Shown piece by piece: positions 26,098 through 34,967 of a stretch of 64,000 nt of DNA. The notes beneath the pieces are model-generated. The model saw only the letters and a list, made by a program, of their open reading frames with translations. It was not told the DNA's origin and did not search any database. Both the position numbers and the translations under genes were made by a program. Numbering within the stretch: the first letter of the stretch is position 1; each line of letters opens with the position of its first letter. Source of the stretch: Acidobacteriaceae bacterium (GTDB lineage: Bacteria; Acidobacteriota; Terriglobia; Terriglobales; Acidobacteriaceae); NCBI GenBank assembly GCA_003138515.1, contig PLGG01000033.1, positions 1 to 64,000 of the forward strand, written 5' to 3'.

Positions 26098-27636
26098 TCA
26101 GAGTATCGAATCGAATGCGGGTGCGCTGGTGCGATGGCTGGCCGACGCCGGCGCTCCGTTCGAATTCAACTCATGGGTTGCGGACGGAAATATTGGAAAC
26201 AGGCCGGCTTCGGCCGGGGCGAGCGTTAAAGCCCTGCGGCGACTGACGCGCGAAAGCACCGCTTCAAGCAGCGGCGTGACGCGCGTTAGTTGGCGTGCGC
26301 GAATCAGCAGATCCCATAGCGGCTCAAACTTCTTCCAGCCGGCGGCGTAAAAGAAATGCTTGGCTTGGTGCTTCAGTGTGCCGTGGTGGACTGATGCGCG
26401 GGCGATCGCGCTCCATCGATAGAACTCCCGGTACGACCAGTCGTAGCCTTCCTTCAGCTTTGATGGATGCAGTTTGGCGGGCCGGTAAACCACATGGCGC
26501 GTGTCATAGAGGTTCCAGTCACGGGTAACAATGCGTCCTTCGCGAACCATGCGTGCGTGCAACTCAGTGCCTGGATACGGCGTTTGAATGTGGAAGGTGG
26601 CGGTCGTGATGCCGTGGTCGATAGCCCAGTCCACGGTGCGGCGAAAGACGCTCTCATCGTCGTCATCCATGCCGAAAACAAAGCTGCCGTTGATCATGAT
26701 GCCGAGCGAATGAAGGCGGTCAGCAACGGCTTTGTAGTCGCGCCCCAGATTCTGCCTCTTGTTGCTTCGTCTCAGGTTTTCCGCCGCCAGCGTCTCGAAG
26801 CCGACAAAAATGCTCCTCATTCCGGCATCGGCCGCGCGCTCAACCAGATCGCCGCGAAGGATCGAGTCCACCGTCGCGGCGCCCTGAAAGACTCTCCGCA
26901 TGCCGCGCATGCCTTCGAAGAGCGACTCGGCGAATCGGCGGTCGCCCAGCAGATGATCGTCGAGAAAATAGAGGTGACGCCCCGGGAGACGGTCGATCTC
27001 GGCAAGAGCATCGTCGACACGTTGCGTATAGAATCCACGCCCGCCTTGAAAGAAAGCGTCCTTGTAGCAGAAATTGCAGTGCTGCGGACATCCACGCGTC
27101 ACGACGATTGAATTCGGCACCAGGTAGTGGCTGCGCCGGATGAGGTCGCGCCGAATCGGCGGCACGCGCTCCAGCGTCCGCCCGGAGGTGGACGCATACA
27201 CGCGCTTCGCAACGCCTGCGCGAAGATCGGCAAGAAACTCCGGGAAGGTCTGCTCGCCGGGTCCGAGAAAAATAGCGTCGGCGTGGGGCGCGGCCTCGTC
27301 GGGCATCGACGTCACGTGCAGGCCGCCCAGGCAGACGAACGCTCCGCCACTGCGGTAATGATCGGCAATCGCATAGGCGCGATAGGCGTTGGTGATGTAG
27401 ACCTGGATCACCACGAGATGCGGCGTGTCGTCCAGAGTCAGAGGCTCGACGTGCTCATCAACGATTCCCGCCTCATCGTCAGGCCCGAGATATGCGGCCA
27501 GCGTTGCCAGCCCCAGCGGAGGAAACAGCGAATACTTTACCGGCCGCCAATAGGGGTCGGTGGCCTCAGTGAGGGCCGGCAGGATGAACTTGACGCGCAT
27601 GGGCCGCGGCGAGCTGATCACGTTGCGCGCCGTCAT
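26098..27636 (-). CDS. B12-binding radical SAM protein, coupled to uppS
   Basis: 512 aa. Its ATG overlaps the uppS stop (ATGA), though a start at 27600 (MRVKFILPAL) is also possible. An N-terminal cobalamin-binding Rossmann region ('FPPLGLATLAAYLG', 'GGLHVTSMPDEAAPHADAIFLG') precedes 'VVTRGCPQHCNFCYK', a CxxxCxxC radical SAM cluster site, and 'FVFGMDDDDESVF'. Architecture matches BchE/HpnJ-like enzymes acting on tetrapyrroles, lipids or isoprenoids. Coupling to a prenyltransferase suggests an isoprenoid-derived substrate; unproven. Confidence 0.85.
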   Translation of the reverse strand: MTARNVISSPRPMRVKFILPALTEATDPYWRPVKYSLFPPLGLATLAAYLGPDDEAGIVDEHVEPLTLDDTPHLVVIQVYITNAYRAYAIADHYRSGGAFVCLGGLHVTSMPDEAAPHADAIFLGPGEQTFPEFLADLRAGVAKRVYASTSGRTLERVPPIRRDLIRRSHYLVPNSIVVTRGCPQHCNFCYKDAFFQGGRGFYTQRVDDALAEIDRLPGRHLYFLDDHLLGDRRFAESLFEGMRGMRRVFQGAATVDSILRGDLVERAADAGMRSIFVGFETLAAENLRRSNKRQNLGRDYKAVADRLHSLGIMINGSFVFGMDDDDESVFRRTVDWAIDHGITTATFHIQTPYPGTELHARMVREGRIVTRDWNLYDTRHVVYRPAKLHPSKLKEGYDWSYREFYRWSAIARASVHHGTLKHQAKHFFYAAGWKKFEPLWDLLIRARQLTRVTPLLEAVLSRVSRRRALTLAPAEAGLFPIFPSATHELNSNGAPASASHRTSAPAFDSIL

Positions 27637-28385
27637 CTTGCACCACCCACGGCCGCGGATGCCGGCACGGTCCCGAAACGCCGCTCACGGCTGCCGAATT
27701 CTTCCACCGCTCGATCGAGATCTTTAGCGCCGAAATCGGGCCACATTCGATCGGTGAAGACGAGTTCGGCGTATGCGCACTCCCACAGCAGAAAATCCGA
27801 CAAACGATGCTCGCCCCCAGCGCGAATCAGCAAATCAACCTCACCGCTGTCTCCGGCGAGCGCGCGCATCAGCGATGGGCGCAACTGCTCGGGGCGTGGA
27901 AAAGTCTCGCCACACCGGGAGACTGCTTCACAGGCCGCCCGCGTAATCGCGTCGCGCGACGAGTAGTCAATGGCCACGCGCAGGTGAAGGCCGCGGCCGG
28001 CAGTGGTCGCCGCTTCCGCCAGGTCAATGGCAATTCGCGCAGCTTCCGGGATCCGGTCGCGCCGCCCAATTGCCTCGAGGCGCGTCCCGCGGTCCCGCAG
28101 CCGCGCCGTTTCCAGACGAAGGAATGCGCGCAGCAACCAGAAGATTCTTTCCACCTCGGAGGGCGGCCGTTGCCAATTATCCGAAGAGAACGCGTAGAGC
28201 GTGAGGCAGCGGATTCCGATTTCATCCGCGCGCTCAACGATGCGGCGGGCCGCCATGATTCCCGCGCGATGACCGGCCGCGCGCGGCAGCCCGCGCCGCG
28301 CCGCCCACCGGCCATTGCCGTCCATGATGATGGCCACATGAAGGCCAGGGCGGCCTTCACTTTGTACTGCAAAGTTAATACCCAT
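27633..28385 (-). CDS. uppS: isoprenyl (undecaprenyl) diphosphate synthase
   Basis: 250 aa. 'HVAIIMDGNGRWAARRGLPRAAGHRAG' holds the catalytic Asp and diphosphate site; 'LTLYAFSSDNWQRP', 'DLLIRAGGEHRLSDFLLWECAYAELVF' are standard cis-prenyltransferase motifs. It condenses IPP units to the C55 lipid carrier or a shorter polyprenyl diphosphate. GGAG 8 nt before ATG 28385; the first 10 codons overlap an operator-like palindrome. Its coupling to a radical SAM gene and regulation by a shared operator are unusual for a housekeeping uppS, so it may be a specialised paralogue. Confidence 0.9.
   Translation of the reverse strand: MGINFAVQSEGRPGLHVAIIMDGNGRWAARRGLPRAAGHRAGIMAARRIVERADEIGIRCLTLYAFSSDNWQRPPSEVERIFWLLRAFLRLETARLRDRGTRLEAIGRRDRIPEAARIAIDLAEAATTAGRGLHLRVAIDYSSRDAITRAACEAVSRCGETFPRPEQLRPSLMRALAGDSGEVDLLIRAGGEHRLSDFLLWECAYAELVFTDRMWPDFGAKDLDRAVEEFGSRERRFGTVPASAAVGGAR
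28359..28375. promoter_or_regulatory. operator-like palindrome A (inside uppS codons 4-9)
   Basis: ACTTTG-TACTG-CAAAGT, perfect 6-bp arms. Same core as the sites at 28396 and 29432. Confidence 0.6.
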
Positions 28386-28395
28386 CTTTATCTCC

Positions 28396-28412
28396 GCTTT
28401 GCATCGCAAAGT
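28396..28412. promoter_or_regulatory. operator-like palindrome B (just upstream of uppS RBS)
   Basis: GCTTTG-CATCG-CAAAGT; CTTTG/CAAAG arms perfect. It lies in the 43-bp gap between the regulator stop and uppS. Confidence 0.6.
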
Positions 28413-28428
28413 TGAATTGCAAAAAAAA

Positions 28429-28818
28429 TCAGACCCGCGAGGGCGCCAATCCGCGGACCAGGTCAGGGGCCGACGTGGACCGCGTACCGCTGGCCGCGTC
28501 CTTGATCACCTGCTCCAGCGTGGTCAGGTACTCCAGGTAGTTCTTGCGCCCCGCCGCGGTGATGCGGCAGACGGTCTGCGGCCGGTTGCGCTCCTGCCCC
28601 TTCAGAATCTCCACCATCTTCGCCCGCTCCAGCACTCGCAGGTGGCGGCTCAGGTTGCCGTCGGTCAGCGCGCACATTTCTTTCAGACGGTTGAACGTGA
28701 GCCCCTTTGGATTGGTGATGAGCGAGGTGAGCACGCTGAGCCGCGCGCGCTCATGAATCACGCGGTCGAGCCCTTCATAGGCAAAACGGCCCTCGCTGCC
28801 ATGCGATTTAGCCTTCAT
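28429..28818 (-). CDS. winged-helix transcriptional regulator
   Basis: 129 aa from MKAKSHGSEG. A single winged-helix domain: 'ERARLSVLTSLITNPKGLTFNRLKEMCALTDGNLSRHLRVLERAKMVE' with wing 'QTVCRITAAGRKNYLEYL'. This is the DUF-type ArsR/MarR-like regulator common next to small membrane proteins. Starts 11 bp inside the upstream membrane gene, so co-translated. Probably binds the CTTTG-N5-CAAAG palindromes found before its operon and at uppS (inference). Confidence 0.82.
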   Translation of the reverse strand: MKAKSHGSEGRFAYEGLDRVIHERARLSVLTSLITNPKGLTFNRLKEMCALTDGNLSRHLRVLERAKMVEILKGQERNRPQTVCRITAAGRKNYLEYLTTLEQVIKDAASGTRSTSAPDLVRGLAPSRV

Positions 28819-29422
28819 CCTTCGCCTCCCGCGCGTTATAGAGAAGAATTCCAGCAACGAGCATCTGTCCGACTCCGTAGGGAATTCCCATCGCCCATGG
28901 GGAGAGGGCGCGCGCATCCTTGAGCGTGAGGCAGAGCAACCCGGTCATCAGGTACCAGACGCCCGCCACGATCATGGGCCTGGGCAAGAAGCGGCACGAC
29001 GAAAACACGCCGAGGCTGAAGATCACCTGCCACAGTCCAGGCAACATCCACGCCGCCTCGGGCGCCGAACGCACCAGGACAAAGGTCACCAGAGCGCCCG
29101 CCGCCACTGACGGCAGAAACTGCTCGACGGCCATCCGTATCATTTCGTCAGCCATGCCGCGGTGCATTCGCCGGGTGCGCGCAAACATCTCCGCGCCGAT
29201 CGCCGCCGCGCTCACTATGGCTGTTGCAATCCACGTTGCCAGGTAGGCCGGCAGGTGTTGCGAAGGATCCGGCAGCCACCACCACTGGAACGCCATCGCG
29301 GCCAACGCAAGCACTCCCGTTGCCGCCAGCGTCACCGGACCATAGCCGCGAAAATCCGTACTGCGCGCCATCTGCATCCGAATATTGCTGATGTCGCCCA
29401 GCGCTTTGTTCAGGTCGTGCAT
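28808..29422 (-). CDS. multi-pass membrane protein, operon partner of the regulator
   Basis: 204 aa, five to six hydrophobic helices ('VTLAATGVLALAAMAFQWWW', 'YLATWIATAIVSAAAIGAEMF', 'SVAAGALVTFVLV', 'LWQVIFSLGVFSSC', 'PMIVAGVWYLMTGLL', 'GVGQMLVAGILLY'). No transporter signature seen. First gene of a two-gene operon with the winged-helix regulator; a palindromic operator sits 10 bp before the ATG. Confidence 0.75.
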   Translation of the reverse strand: MHDLNKALGDISNIRMQMARSTDFRGYGPVTLAATGVLALAAMAFQWWWLPDPSQHLPAYLATWIATAIVSAAAIGAEMFARTRRMHRGMADEMIRMAVEQFLPSVAAGALVTFVLVRSAPEAAWMLPGLWQVIFSLGVFSSCRFLPRPMIVAGVWYLMTGLLCLTLKDARALSPWAMGIPYGVGQMLVAGILLYNAREAKDEG

Positions 29423-29431
29423 CCGGTTCTC

Positions 29432-29448
29432 GCTTTACACTGCAAAGT
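29432..29448. promoter_or_regulatory. operator-like palindrome C (before membrane protein-regulator operon)
   Basis: GCTTTA-CACTG-CAAAGT, one arm mismatch relative to site A. Position fits autorepression. Confidence 0.6.
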
Positions 29449-29499
29449 AAACCAGGCGCGGACTTCTGTCAAGCGTGTTGTCGGCCGGAAGAAGGGGAA

Positions 29500-29550
29500 G
29501 ATAAAAGCCCAGCCCCTGTCCCTGTGAAAGCGGGCAAAGGGCTGGGCCTT
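29500..29550 (-). terminator. terminator-like hairpin
   Basis: GCCCAGCCC (29507) pairs with GGGCTGGGC (29539). Read on the minus strand the stem is followed by TTTTATCTT, which suits termination of the gene ending at 29684. Confidence 0.5.
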
Positions 29551-29683
29551 CCGAACAGTAAGTTATTGATAATATATCTCGTTAAAACTGAATGCGTTCA
29601 CTGGCCTCGTCCCCCAAAGTTTTTTCTGGCTCCCCGAAAAACTTCACTGGCCCCCTCAAAATTTGTCCTGGTATTCGCGGTCA

Positions 29684-31729
29684 TCAAGTCTTCTTTTTGT
29701 ATTGGCCGCGCCGCGAAGGCAAGATTTGCAACTGGTCGAAGAAGCTGCCGGGCTTTTTTCCGACGCCATTTTGTCCGGGCCGCGGCCGCTTGTTCTCTTC
29801 TCCGTGGTTGCCTCGACTCTTCGCGGGCAAGTCCTGCTCAGAGGGGTGAAAATTCGGCTGCGGCGGATGAGTCTTCGCTCCAACTGCTCCGCTCTCCGCT
29901 GCGGGCGCAACTCCATGCTCGGGAGCGGAAAACGAAGCCGGCATCGCAGCGAGCAGATCCAATTCCGCATGCGCCGCTGCTGACGGAACGCCGTGCTGTG
30001 CGGAGTCAAACTGCGCAAACCGCGTTTCGAAAGGCGCAATCGCACTCATCAGCAGATCGACACCGGCGCTCGGTGGCGCCGGATGCCGGGCCGAATCCAA
30101 ATCTCTAATTGCCTGGGTAAAGTTCATGCCTCTGAGTTCGCTCAAGCGAGGCAGAGTGAGATGCGCAGTCTCCGCAGGCGCCAATTGCGCCGCATCTTGC
30201 TCGGGTCCAGTTTCGCTTTCATTGTCGCGAGACGTTCGCGGGGCCGGATCATGTGCGGTTCCCGGTTCGAACATCGCGGCCAGGCGCGATGCTGTCTCGT
30301 CCCACGGCGACAAAGACCCCTGAGGCGTTTGGTCCTGATGCGTTTGTTCCCGATGCGTTTGTTCCGGGGGCTCCGTTACTGAATCGAGCGAGCGTTCAGG
30401 ATTCCGGGGCGGGGCGGGCAGAGCGGGCGTAGCCCGATGCGTGGTCACCGGGAGGTCAGGCGGGGCGACAAATTCGAGCGGCGCAACGTCAGTCGCGACC
30501 GTTGCAGGCGGATTTGCTGCTGGGCGATTGAGCGTGGGAGCGTCAAGGTCAAGGCTGGCGCTGCCCTCTTCGATTGCGTACTGGAGCGTCTGAAGCATTT
30601 GCCAATCGGTGGACTGGCCCTGGGTGCGGAGATGGCGATTCATCTCCTTGATGGAGCGGCGGAATGCAGCGTCGGCAGTGGCCAATCGAATGCGGTTGAG
30701 CACGAATCCCACGGCCGGCGCTTTGATGCGCTGCAGGGTGCTGGCCACGGACCTCAACTGTGCGCGCGTGGTGACCCCGGCTTCGATGACGACGATCGCG
30801 CAATCGGCGGAGCGAACAAGATGCTCCGTTTCCTCAGAGGCAGCGAGAGGCGCGGAATCGGCGAGAATAATCTCGTGCCGAGCGCCTTCCGCCTCGCCTC
30901 CCACCGCACCGATCAACTGGCGGAGCATCAGCAGGTCATCGCCGTGGAGAGCCGTTCCCTGATGCCCGCCACCGGGCGCCGGGGGCGACACGTCCGGGGC
31001 GTCGGCAATCGCCGCCGATTTTCCAAGGGTTTCAAGCATCTCCCTGACCCGGTCTGCGACGGTTGTGACGCCTACACCTGGGCCAGTTCCTGTGATGACA
31101 CAGCGGCTGAGGCTGCGATCCTTGAAGGCGCGATCGATGCCGGAGGCGAGCCGCAAAAGATGCTCCTCGGCAATTTCATTGGAGACTTCGGTAAAGTCCG
31201 GCAACTGCGCCATTGGCGCGAAGCCCAGCAAGTGCTCGACATCGGAAGCGACATAGATGCGAGGGTCGACTTTGTGGGCGATGACGGCGACCGCGGCTCC
31301 CAGAAAAATGAAACTGAGAAGGAGCACGATGGCATTGCGAACCACAACGGAATCGGCGGAAAACCAGGGAACAACGGCCGCGGCAGCGAACTTGGCAAAG
31401 CCTGGAATGACGCCGATCGCCGGCTGGAGCTCGTGGAATGGGCCGTTGACGTGGCCGCTCACCGCAGGCTGCGGATCGTTGACGCTCTGAGCCGAGCGAA
31501 TGGACCAGGCATTGAGCAGATAAATGACGGCGAGAGCAAGCCCGACGAATGCGAGTGAGATAGCGAGACGGCGGTGCACTTGAAGGCTACGGCGAACGTC
31601 GAGGTGGAGGGTCAGACGCGCAGCATGATCGGGTCGACTGAACTGGGGCGCTGAAGCGAAACTAACGGAATGAACAGCAGGCGGCCGGAGCGGGCTCGTA
31701 GAAGCGATTTGGCCGAAAGTCTGGCTCAT
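29684..31729 (-). CDS. Wzc/BY-kinase-like protein with degenerate Walker A
   Basis: 681 aa. N-terminal part has two transmembrane helices ('RLAISLAFVGLALAVIYLLN', 'IVLLLSFIFLGAAVAVIAH') as in chain-length determinant proteins. Residues ~205-400 follow the MinD/BY-kinase fold, but the P-loop reads 'GTGPGVGVTT' where a Lys is expected, Walker A' is 'AIADAPD', and Walker B is 'IILADSAPL'. No C-terminal Tyr cluster; instead ~250 residues of Pro/Ala/Thr-rich linker. Probably a non-catalytic relative with a polysaccharide-export or scaffold role. No polysaccharide operon is adjacent. Confidence 0.65.
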   Translation of the reverse strand: MSQTFGQIASTSPLRPPAVHSVSFASAPQFSRPDHAARLTLHLDVRRSLQVHRRLAISLAFVGLALAVIYLLNAWSIRSAQSVNDPQPAVSGHVNGPFHELQPAIGVIPGFAKFAAAAVVPWFSADSVVVRNAIVLLLSFIFLGAAVAVIAHKVDPRIYVASDVEHLLGFAPMAQLPDFTEVSNEIAEEHLLRLASGIDRAFKDRSLSRCVITGTGPGVGVTTVADRVREMLETLGKSAAIADAPDVSPPAPGGGHQGTALHGDDLLMLRQLIGAVGGEAEGARHEIILADSAPLAASEETEHLVRSADCAIVVIEAGVTTRAQLRSVASTLQRIKAPAVGFVLNRIRLATADAAFRRSIKEMNRHLRTQGQSTDWQMLQTLQYAIEEGSASLDLDAPTLNRPAANPPATVATDVAPLEFVAPPDLPVTTHRATPALPAPPRNPERSLDSVTEPPEQTHREQTHQDQTPQGSLSPWDETASRLAAMFEPGTAHDPAPRTSRDNESETGPEQDAAQLAPAETAHLTLPRLSELRGMNFTQAIRDLDSARHPAPPSAGVDLLMSAIAPFETRFAQFDSAQHGVPSAAAHAELDLLAAMPASFSAPEHGVAPAAESGAVGAKTHPPQPNFHPSEQDLPAKSRGNHGEENKRPRPGQNGVGKKPGSFFDQLQILPSRRGQYKKKT

Positions 31730-32245
31730 AGAGCCGCTCCAAGATGGGTTAACGCGGAATCCGGCAGACCGTTCTCAATTTCGACTCGCATCTCCCGCCT
31801 TCTGGCCCGAACCATCGATCAGCAGTGGCGATGAGTGACGCATTCTTCAAAGTGGACGCAATCGGCCGGACGTTTTACGCGCGCTGCATTCGCTTTCCTG
31901 TCTGGCGAAGAACCATGCCCCGGCCACTCAATGGTTTGCTCGCAACCGTTCAGCCTTTTTTTTCTTCGCAGCCGGGTGAGAGGTCCATTCGTGCAGATGT
32001 CCGATTGAATCGAAGCTATCCGGTTGAAACCTTTAGAACAATGCCGCAAAGGTGGGATTTGCGGGGGCTGGCGCTGCATCCTTAGACACAGCTCTACAGA
32101 GCAAGTTGGTAACTGGGGGCGATTACCTTGGCCCTCAAGAACAGAGAGGATTTCGAGGATGCCGCAGGGAAGATACCGGCCGGAACTGCCAGAATCCGAG
32201 TGGATTACGAAGGACGAACATCGCGCGAGCGGTTCGCGGCTGGAT
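31730..32245. other. 516-bp region without a supported gene
   Basis: Lies between the starts/ends of two minus-strand genes. The best candidate is a 45-aa plus-strand ORF at 32159..32296 (MPQGRYRPELPESEWITKDEHRA) with GAGAGG ~9 nt upstream; its first half has protein-like composition but it overlaps the end of the MFS gene. Palindrome GCTCTACAGAGC near 32089. Otherwise nothing recognised. Confidence 0.3.
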
Positions 32246-33538
32246 TTACGCGTCACTCATTTCGCGGCCCCTGGCCTCGTGACCCATTGCCGCTAAGGCC
32301 GCGAGCGTCAGCGCAACTACGATCACGGTAATGGCGAGCACCGCCCGGTAACTGCCCCAGCGCTCGGCTGCGAGAGCCTGGCCCTTGCCGTTCCAGGAAG
32401 TGATGAGCCCGCCGAGCTGATATGCCAAGCCGGGCGCCGTGGCGCGCACCGGCGCCGGCGACAGTTCGGTGAGATAAGCGGGAACGACACCCCAGGCGCC
32501 CTGAACCATGAACTGCATCAGCACCGCGCCGGCGCCAAGAGTGATCGCGGAATGACCGTAGGCATAAAGAGGAATCACGGGAATCGCGAGAAGCGCCGCA
32601 GTCACAATTGCCCTTTTGCGACCCCATGTTTCAGAGAGCGTACCGAAGAAGATTCCACCTGCGATGGAGCCAAGACCGTACAGAACGCCAATGAGACCGA
32701 TGGTCTGGGGAGAAAGCTTCATCTGCACGGCCAGAAAGGTCGGATACACATCCTGGGTTCCATGCGAGAAGCTCATGAAAGCTGTCATCAGAACGACGAG
32801 GAACAGAAATGAGGGGAGGAAATGAAACAACTCCCGTGGCCATGTGGGTGCGGCATGAAGCGCGGACCGTGCCAAACGCTTTTTGGCTGCTGCGAGCCAG
32901 ACCGGTGATTCCTCCACGCGAGCCTGGACATAAAACACGAGCAGCGCGGGCGTTGACCCGAGGATGAATAGACCCCGCCAGCCTATCGCCGGCAGAGAGA
33001 CACCATGCCAATGGAAGCCGGCGAACAGCAGCCCGAAGGCAGCCGACGCCAGAATCGATCCTAATGCGTAGCCTTCCTGAAGGATTCCGGAGAATGTGCC
33101 GCGGCCTTCCCTAGGAAGGGTTTCAAAAGCCAACGCGGCGCCGACACCCCATTCGCCGCCCATAGCAATTCCGAACAGAGTGCGGAGGACGAGCAGCACG
33201 TTGAGCGAGGGGGCAAATGCGCAAGCTAATTCAATGACAGAGAAGCCGAGGATATTCGCCATGAGGATCGGGCGGCGGCCATAGCGGTCGGCCAACATGC
33301 CGAAGAGCAGAGCGCCGACAGGACGGAATGCCTGGGTGAGGAAGACCGCTCCCAGAATTGCCGAGGGCCGGGTGTGGAACTCGCCGGCAATCGCGTTGAC
33401 GCAGAAGACGAGGAGAAAGAAGTCGAGGCTATCGAGCGTCCAACCAAGAAATGCGGCCAGAAAGACGTGGCGCTGTGAGCGTGTGAGCGCGCGAAACGGG
33501 GCAATAACGGAAACTGGAACGGACACAGGCGGGAGCAT
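32246..33538 (-). CDS. MFS transporter, sialate/aromatic-acid H+ symporter type
   Basis: 430 aa from MLPPVSVPVSVIAPF; the track ORF adds 98 upstream codons that overlap the divergent promoter region. Twelve hydrophobic helices; MFS signature 'GMLADRYGRRPILM' in loop 2-3 and 'SETWGRKRAIV' in loop 8-9. 'LGWTLDSLDFFLLVF' is the D-containing first helix of the sialate:H+ symporter/AAHS group. Substrate probably an organic acid; not determinable here. Confidence 0.85.
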   Translation of the reverse strand: MLPPVSVPVSVIAPFRALTRSQRHVFLAAFLGWTLDSLDFFLLVFCVNAIAGEFHTRPSAILGAVFLTQAFRPVGALLFGMLADRYGRRPILMANILGFSVIELACAFAPSLNVLLVLRTLFGIAMGGEWGVGAALAFETLPREGRGTFSGILQEGYALGSILASAAFGLLFAGFHWHGVSLPAIGWRGLFILGSTPALLVFYVQARVEESPVWLAAAKKRLARSALHAAPTWPRELFHFLPSFLFLVVLMTAFMSFSHGTQDVYPTFLAVQMKLSPQTIGLIGVLYGLGSIAGGIFFGTLSETWGRKRAIVTAALLAIPVIPLYAYGHSAITLGAGAVLMQFMVQGAWGVVPAYLTELSPAPVRATAPGLAYQLGGLITSWNGKGQALAAERWGSYRAVLAITVIVVALTLAALAAMGHEARGREMSDA

Positions 33539-33656
33539 AACAGACCGGCGGGTCGCGGCAAACCGGAATCCCGGCTGCGGAGCGGAAGGTCGCGGCATTC
33601 GTATCGCATTTGTATCGCATTCGAATCCTCGACCAGCCGAAACGCCGGGGCTACGG

Positions 33657-33682
33657 CAATATATGTTGCAACGACTATATTG
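33657..33682. promoter_or_regulatory. nested palindrome upstream of yceI-marR
   Basis: CAATATA...TATATTG (7-bp arms, 12-bp spacer) enclosing the perfect 8-bp palindrome GTTGCAAC. Sits ~90 bp before the YceI start in the divergent region with the MFS gene. Size and symmetry fit a MarR-type operator. Confidence 0.5.
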
Positions 33683-33769
33683 GCTCGAGCATCTTACTGG
33701 ATGGATGCGTATGCTTCGTTGATCCGCAGCGGGCTCGAGGAGCCCCTGAATCGAAAGGAGCTTCAACCT

Positions 33770-34345
33770 GTGAAACGATTGGCCATTGTTGCTGGTGTTT
33801 TGGCGCTCGCTGCGCCCCTTGCCCTTGCGCAAAACACGACATGGGTCTCAGACCCGAACCACAGCGAGGTTGATTTCGCGATCAACCACATGAGCATTTC
33901 CAAAGTTCACGGCCGCTTTGGCAACGTGAACGCCACCATTCAATTGAATGCGGCTGACATTACGAAGTCGAGCGTGCAGGTCACCATCGGCGTGGACACC
34001 ATCGATACCGGCGTTCAAGCCAGAGACAAGGACCTCAAGGGAGCGGGTTTCTTTGACGTGGCCAGTTTTCCGACGGCGACGTTCACGAGCTCCGGCGTGA
34101 CAAAGAGCGGCAACGACCTTTCCGTGACCGGAAACCTGACATTGCACGGCATCACCAAACCTGTGGTCCTGACGGTGGAGGGGCCGACTGCGCAGGTGAC
34201 GGACCAGCGAGGCAAGGTACATTGCGGTTTCTCGGCAACGGCAACGATCAGCAGAACGGATTTTGGAATTGCTCCCAAAGCTCCTCCAGCGATGGTGGGT
34301 GACGAAGTCAAGCTCACGATCGAGGTTGACGCCGTCAAGCAGTAA
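33770..34345 (+). CDS. YceI family periplasmic isoprenoid-binding-like protein
   Basis: 191 aa from GTG 33770 with AAGGAG 9 nt upstream; the longer ATG ORF has no RBS. Signal peptide 'VKRLAIVAGVLALAAPLALA', then the lipocalin-like YceI fold: 'SDPNHSEVDFAINHM', 'VHGRFGNVNATIQ', 'FFDVASFPTATFTS', 'NLTLHGITKPVVL', 'GIAPKAP'. Family members bind long isoprenoids such as polyprenyl quinones. Upstream of a marR gene in the same direction, 80 bp apart. Confidence 0.93.
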   Translation: MKRLAIVAGVLALAAPLALAQNTTWVSDPNHSEVDFAINHMSISKVHGRFGNVNATIQLNAADITKSSVQVTIGVDTIDTGVQARDKDLKGAGFFDVASFPTATFTSSGVTKSGNDLSVTGNLTLHGITKPVVLTVEGPTAQVTDQRGKVHCGFSATATISRTDFGIAPKAPPAMVGDEVKLTIEVDAVKQ

Positions 34346-34425
34346 AGCAAGATATTGATCGAGTTGGCGTCCGGTGTCTCTGCCGATCACTGGATGGGCG
34401 TCGCGGCGAGAGTGGGGGATTTCCG

Positions 34426-34911
34426 ATGGCAAGCCTGAAGTCCGAGATCGCACAAGCGACGCCGTTTTCGAGCGTGGAAGAAGAGGCGCTCCTGAACCTG
34501 ATGCGCACCTCGGATTGCCTGCAGCGCGCCTTCCAGCAAAGGATCCGCGGCTTTGGGCTGACATCGACACAATACAACGTGCTGCGCATCCTGCGCGGAG
34601 CGCAACCGGACGGTCTGGCCTGCGCGGCTATCGGCGCTCGCATGATCGCGATAGAGCCCGACATCACACGGCTTCTGGCACGGCTGAAGCGTCTGAAGTT
34701 GATTCGCCAACACCGCGACCGGCACGATCGCCGCGTGGTTTGGACGCAAATTTCGGATGCGGGCCTGGATTTGCTGCACGCGATGGATCCAGTGATTCAG
34801 CGCATTCCAGGGAAACTGCTGGGGCATGTGAACGGCGCGGTGCTGGCGGAGCTGATTCGGCTGCTGGAACTGGCGCGCCGGTCATGCAGCGGTACGCGGG
34901 AGACGCAATAG
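34426..34911 (+). CDS. MarR family transcriptional regulator
   Basis: 161 aa. Winged helix 'LTSTQYNVLRILRGAQPDGLACAAIGARMIAIEPDITRLLARLKRLKLIRQHRDRHDRRVVWTQISDAG' with dimerising helices on both sides. MarR-yceI pairs are common, and the palindrome at 33657 is a natural target; direct binding is inference. Ligand unknown. Confidence 0.9.
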   Translation: MASLKSEIAQATPFSSVEEEALLNLMRTSDCLQRAFQQRIRGFGLTSTQYNVLRILRGAQPDGLACAAIGARMIAIEPDITRLLARLKRLKLIRQHRDRHDRRVVWTQISDAGLDLLHAMDPVIQRIPGKLLGHVNGAVLAELIRLLELARRSCSGTRETQ

Positions 34912-34967
34912 TGTTGCGACTGAGGGGATCTGGCGAGAATTTGCGGAAGGAACGGGTTAAGGCGACG

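Noticed and set aside
30437-31558. 373-aa plus-strand ORF
   Set aside because: Antisense of the BY-kinase-like gene; no domain or RBS.
31819-32256. 145-aa minus-strand ORF
   Set aside because: No RBS, no family-like features, irregular composition; treated as intergenic.
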